Source of the DNA: Kiloniella sp. EL199
GTDB lineage: Bacteria > Pseudomonadota > Alphaproteobacteria > Kiloniellales > Kiloniellaceae
Assembly (NCBI RefSeq): GCF_900313065.1
Contig: NZ_OMPU01000011.1
Location: 186,001-250,000 of the forward strand
Direction: 5' to 3'
DNA: 64,000 bases
Shown: positions 63,820 through 64,000 of the stretch, piece by piece
Layout: every line of letters begins with the position of its first letter
How positions within the stretch are numbered: the first letter of the stretch is position 1
Made by a program: the position numbers and the translations under genes
Notes under the pieces: generated by a model
The model's input: the letters and a program-made list of their open reading frames with translations, nothing else
The model's database searches: none
What the model was told of the DNA's origin: nothing

Positions 63820-64000
63820 AAAAAAATTCCATTGTTTTCAAATAATCACGACACCTTTTACCATGGCAACGACCTATTTTCACAAGCATAAATTACAGTG
63901 TCGCAAACGTCGATCTCGCTGTCGTTTTTCAAGGCGCCCAAGTGACAGGGTTTCATAAAATCGGCCTAAGAAATGAACTTAAAAATGACAACTCCTCCAG

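Noticed and set aside
1-64000. CRISPR arrays, prophage or full insertion sequences
   Set aside because: No regularly spaced repeats, phage structural genes or transposase genes were seen; only the small MITE-like element.

Overview
The window looks like an ordinary chromosomal segment of an alphaproteobacterium, with base composition near 47% GC. Several local gene orders point that way: def-fmt-truA, dnaX-ybaB-recR next to a short (4.5S-type) SRP RNA, and kdsB-pheA divergent from a membrane-anchored cytochrome c2. The paired PAS and MCP genes, TAXI and MttB-family proteins fit a marine Rhodospirillales-like lineage. The genus cannot be fixed from sequence alone.

Layout. 1-9.7 kb is housekeeping: translation start and tRNA modification (truA, fmt, def), rmuC, two envelope proteins, a short MITE-like element, then recR-ybaB-dnaX and ffs. 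dnaX carries an apparently complete programmed -1 frameshift signal. 9.7-14.1 kb holds nudC, pheA, kdsB, a cytochrome c and a HisN-type phosphatase. 14.2-21.8 kb holds a sodium/solute symporter and a YejABEF-type peptide ABC importer whose binding protein has an unusual C-terminal membrane anchor. 22-26.8 kb holds a 2-hydroxyacid dehydrogenase, a MarR regulator, a universal stress protein, a leucyl aminopeptidase and a TAXI binding protein.

27.1-32.7 kb is a cobalamin-controlled cobalt (or nickel) uptake locus. CbiO, CbiQ, a NikL-like protein, CbiM and a DUF4198 protein lie behind one cobalamin riboswitch. A second riboswitch faces the other way and controls a second DUF4198 gene. A degraded coding frame may lie between the two.

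32.9-35.5 kb holds a CBS protein, a MipA porin-like protein, an arsenate-reductase-like protein lacking its catalytic cysteine, and a broken DMT transporter. 35.5-42.8 kb is a catabolic island: a GntR regulator, a StcD-like flavin demethylase, an enolase-superfamily enzyme, a MttB-family methyltransferase, a divergent LysR regulator, and methylglyoxal synthase. It probably degrades an N-methylated quaternary amine such as a proline-type betaine.

42.8-55 kb holds a PhoD-like phosphatase, two chemotaxis receptors (one with a separate PAS partner), an arginase-family enzyme, a second LysR regulator, a P1-family peptidase, a Tat-exported YHS protein, YajQ and tRNA-Ser(GGA). 55-58.7 kb is the ydbH-ynbE-ydbL envelope lipid transport operon. 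58.8-64 kb holds a flavodoxin-reductase-like PDR protein, a tiny DUF3012 lipoprotein, an alpha/beta hydrolase, a cytochrome c peroxidase with an FNR-type site, a NYN-like gene fragment and an O-methyltransferase.
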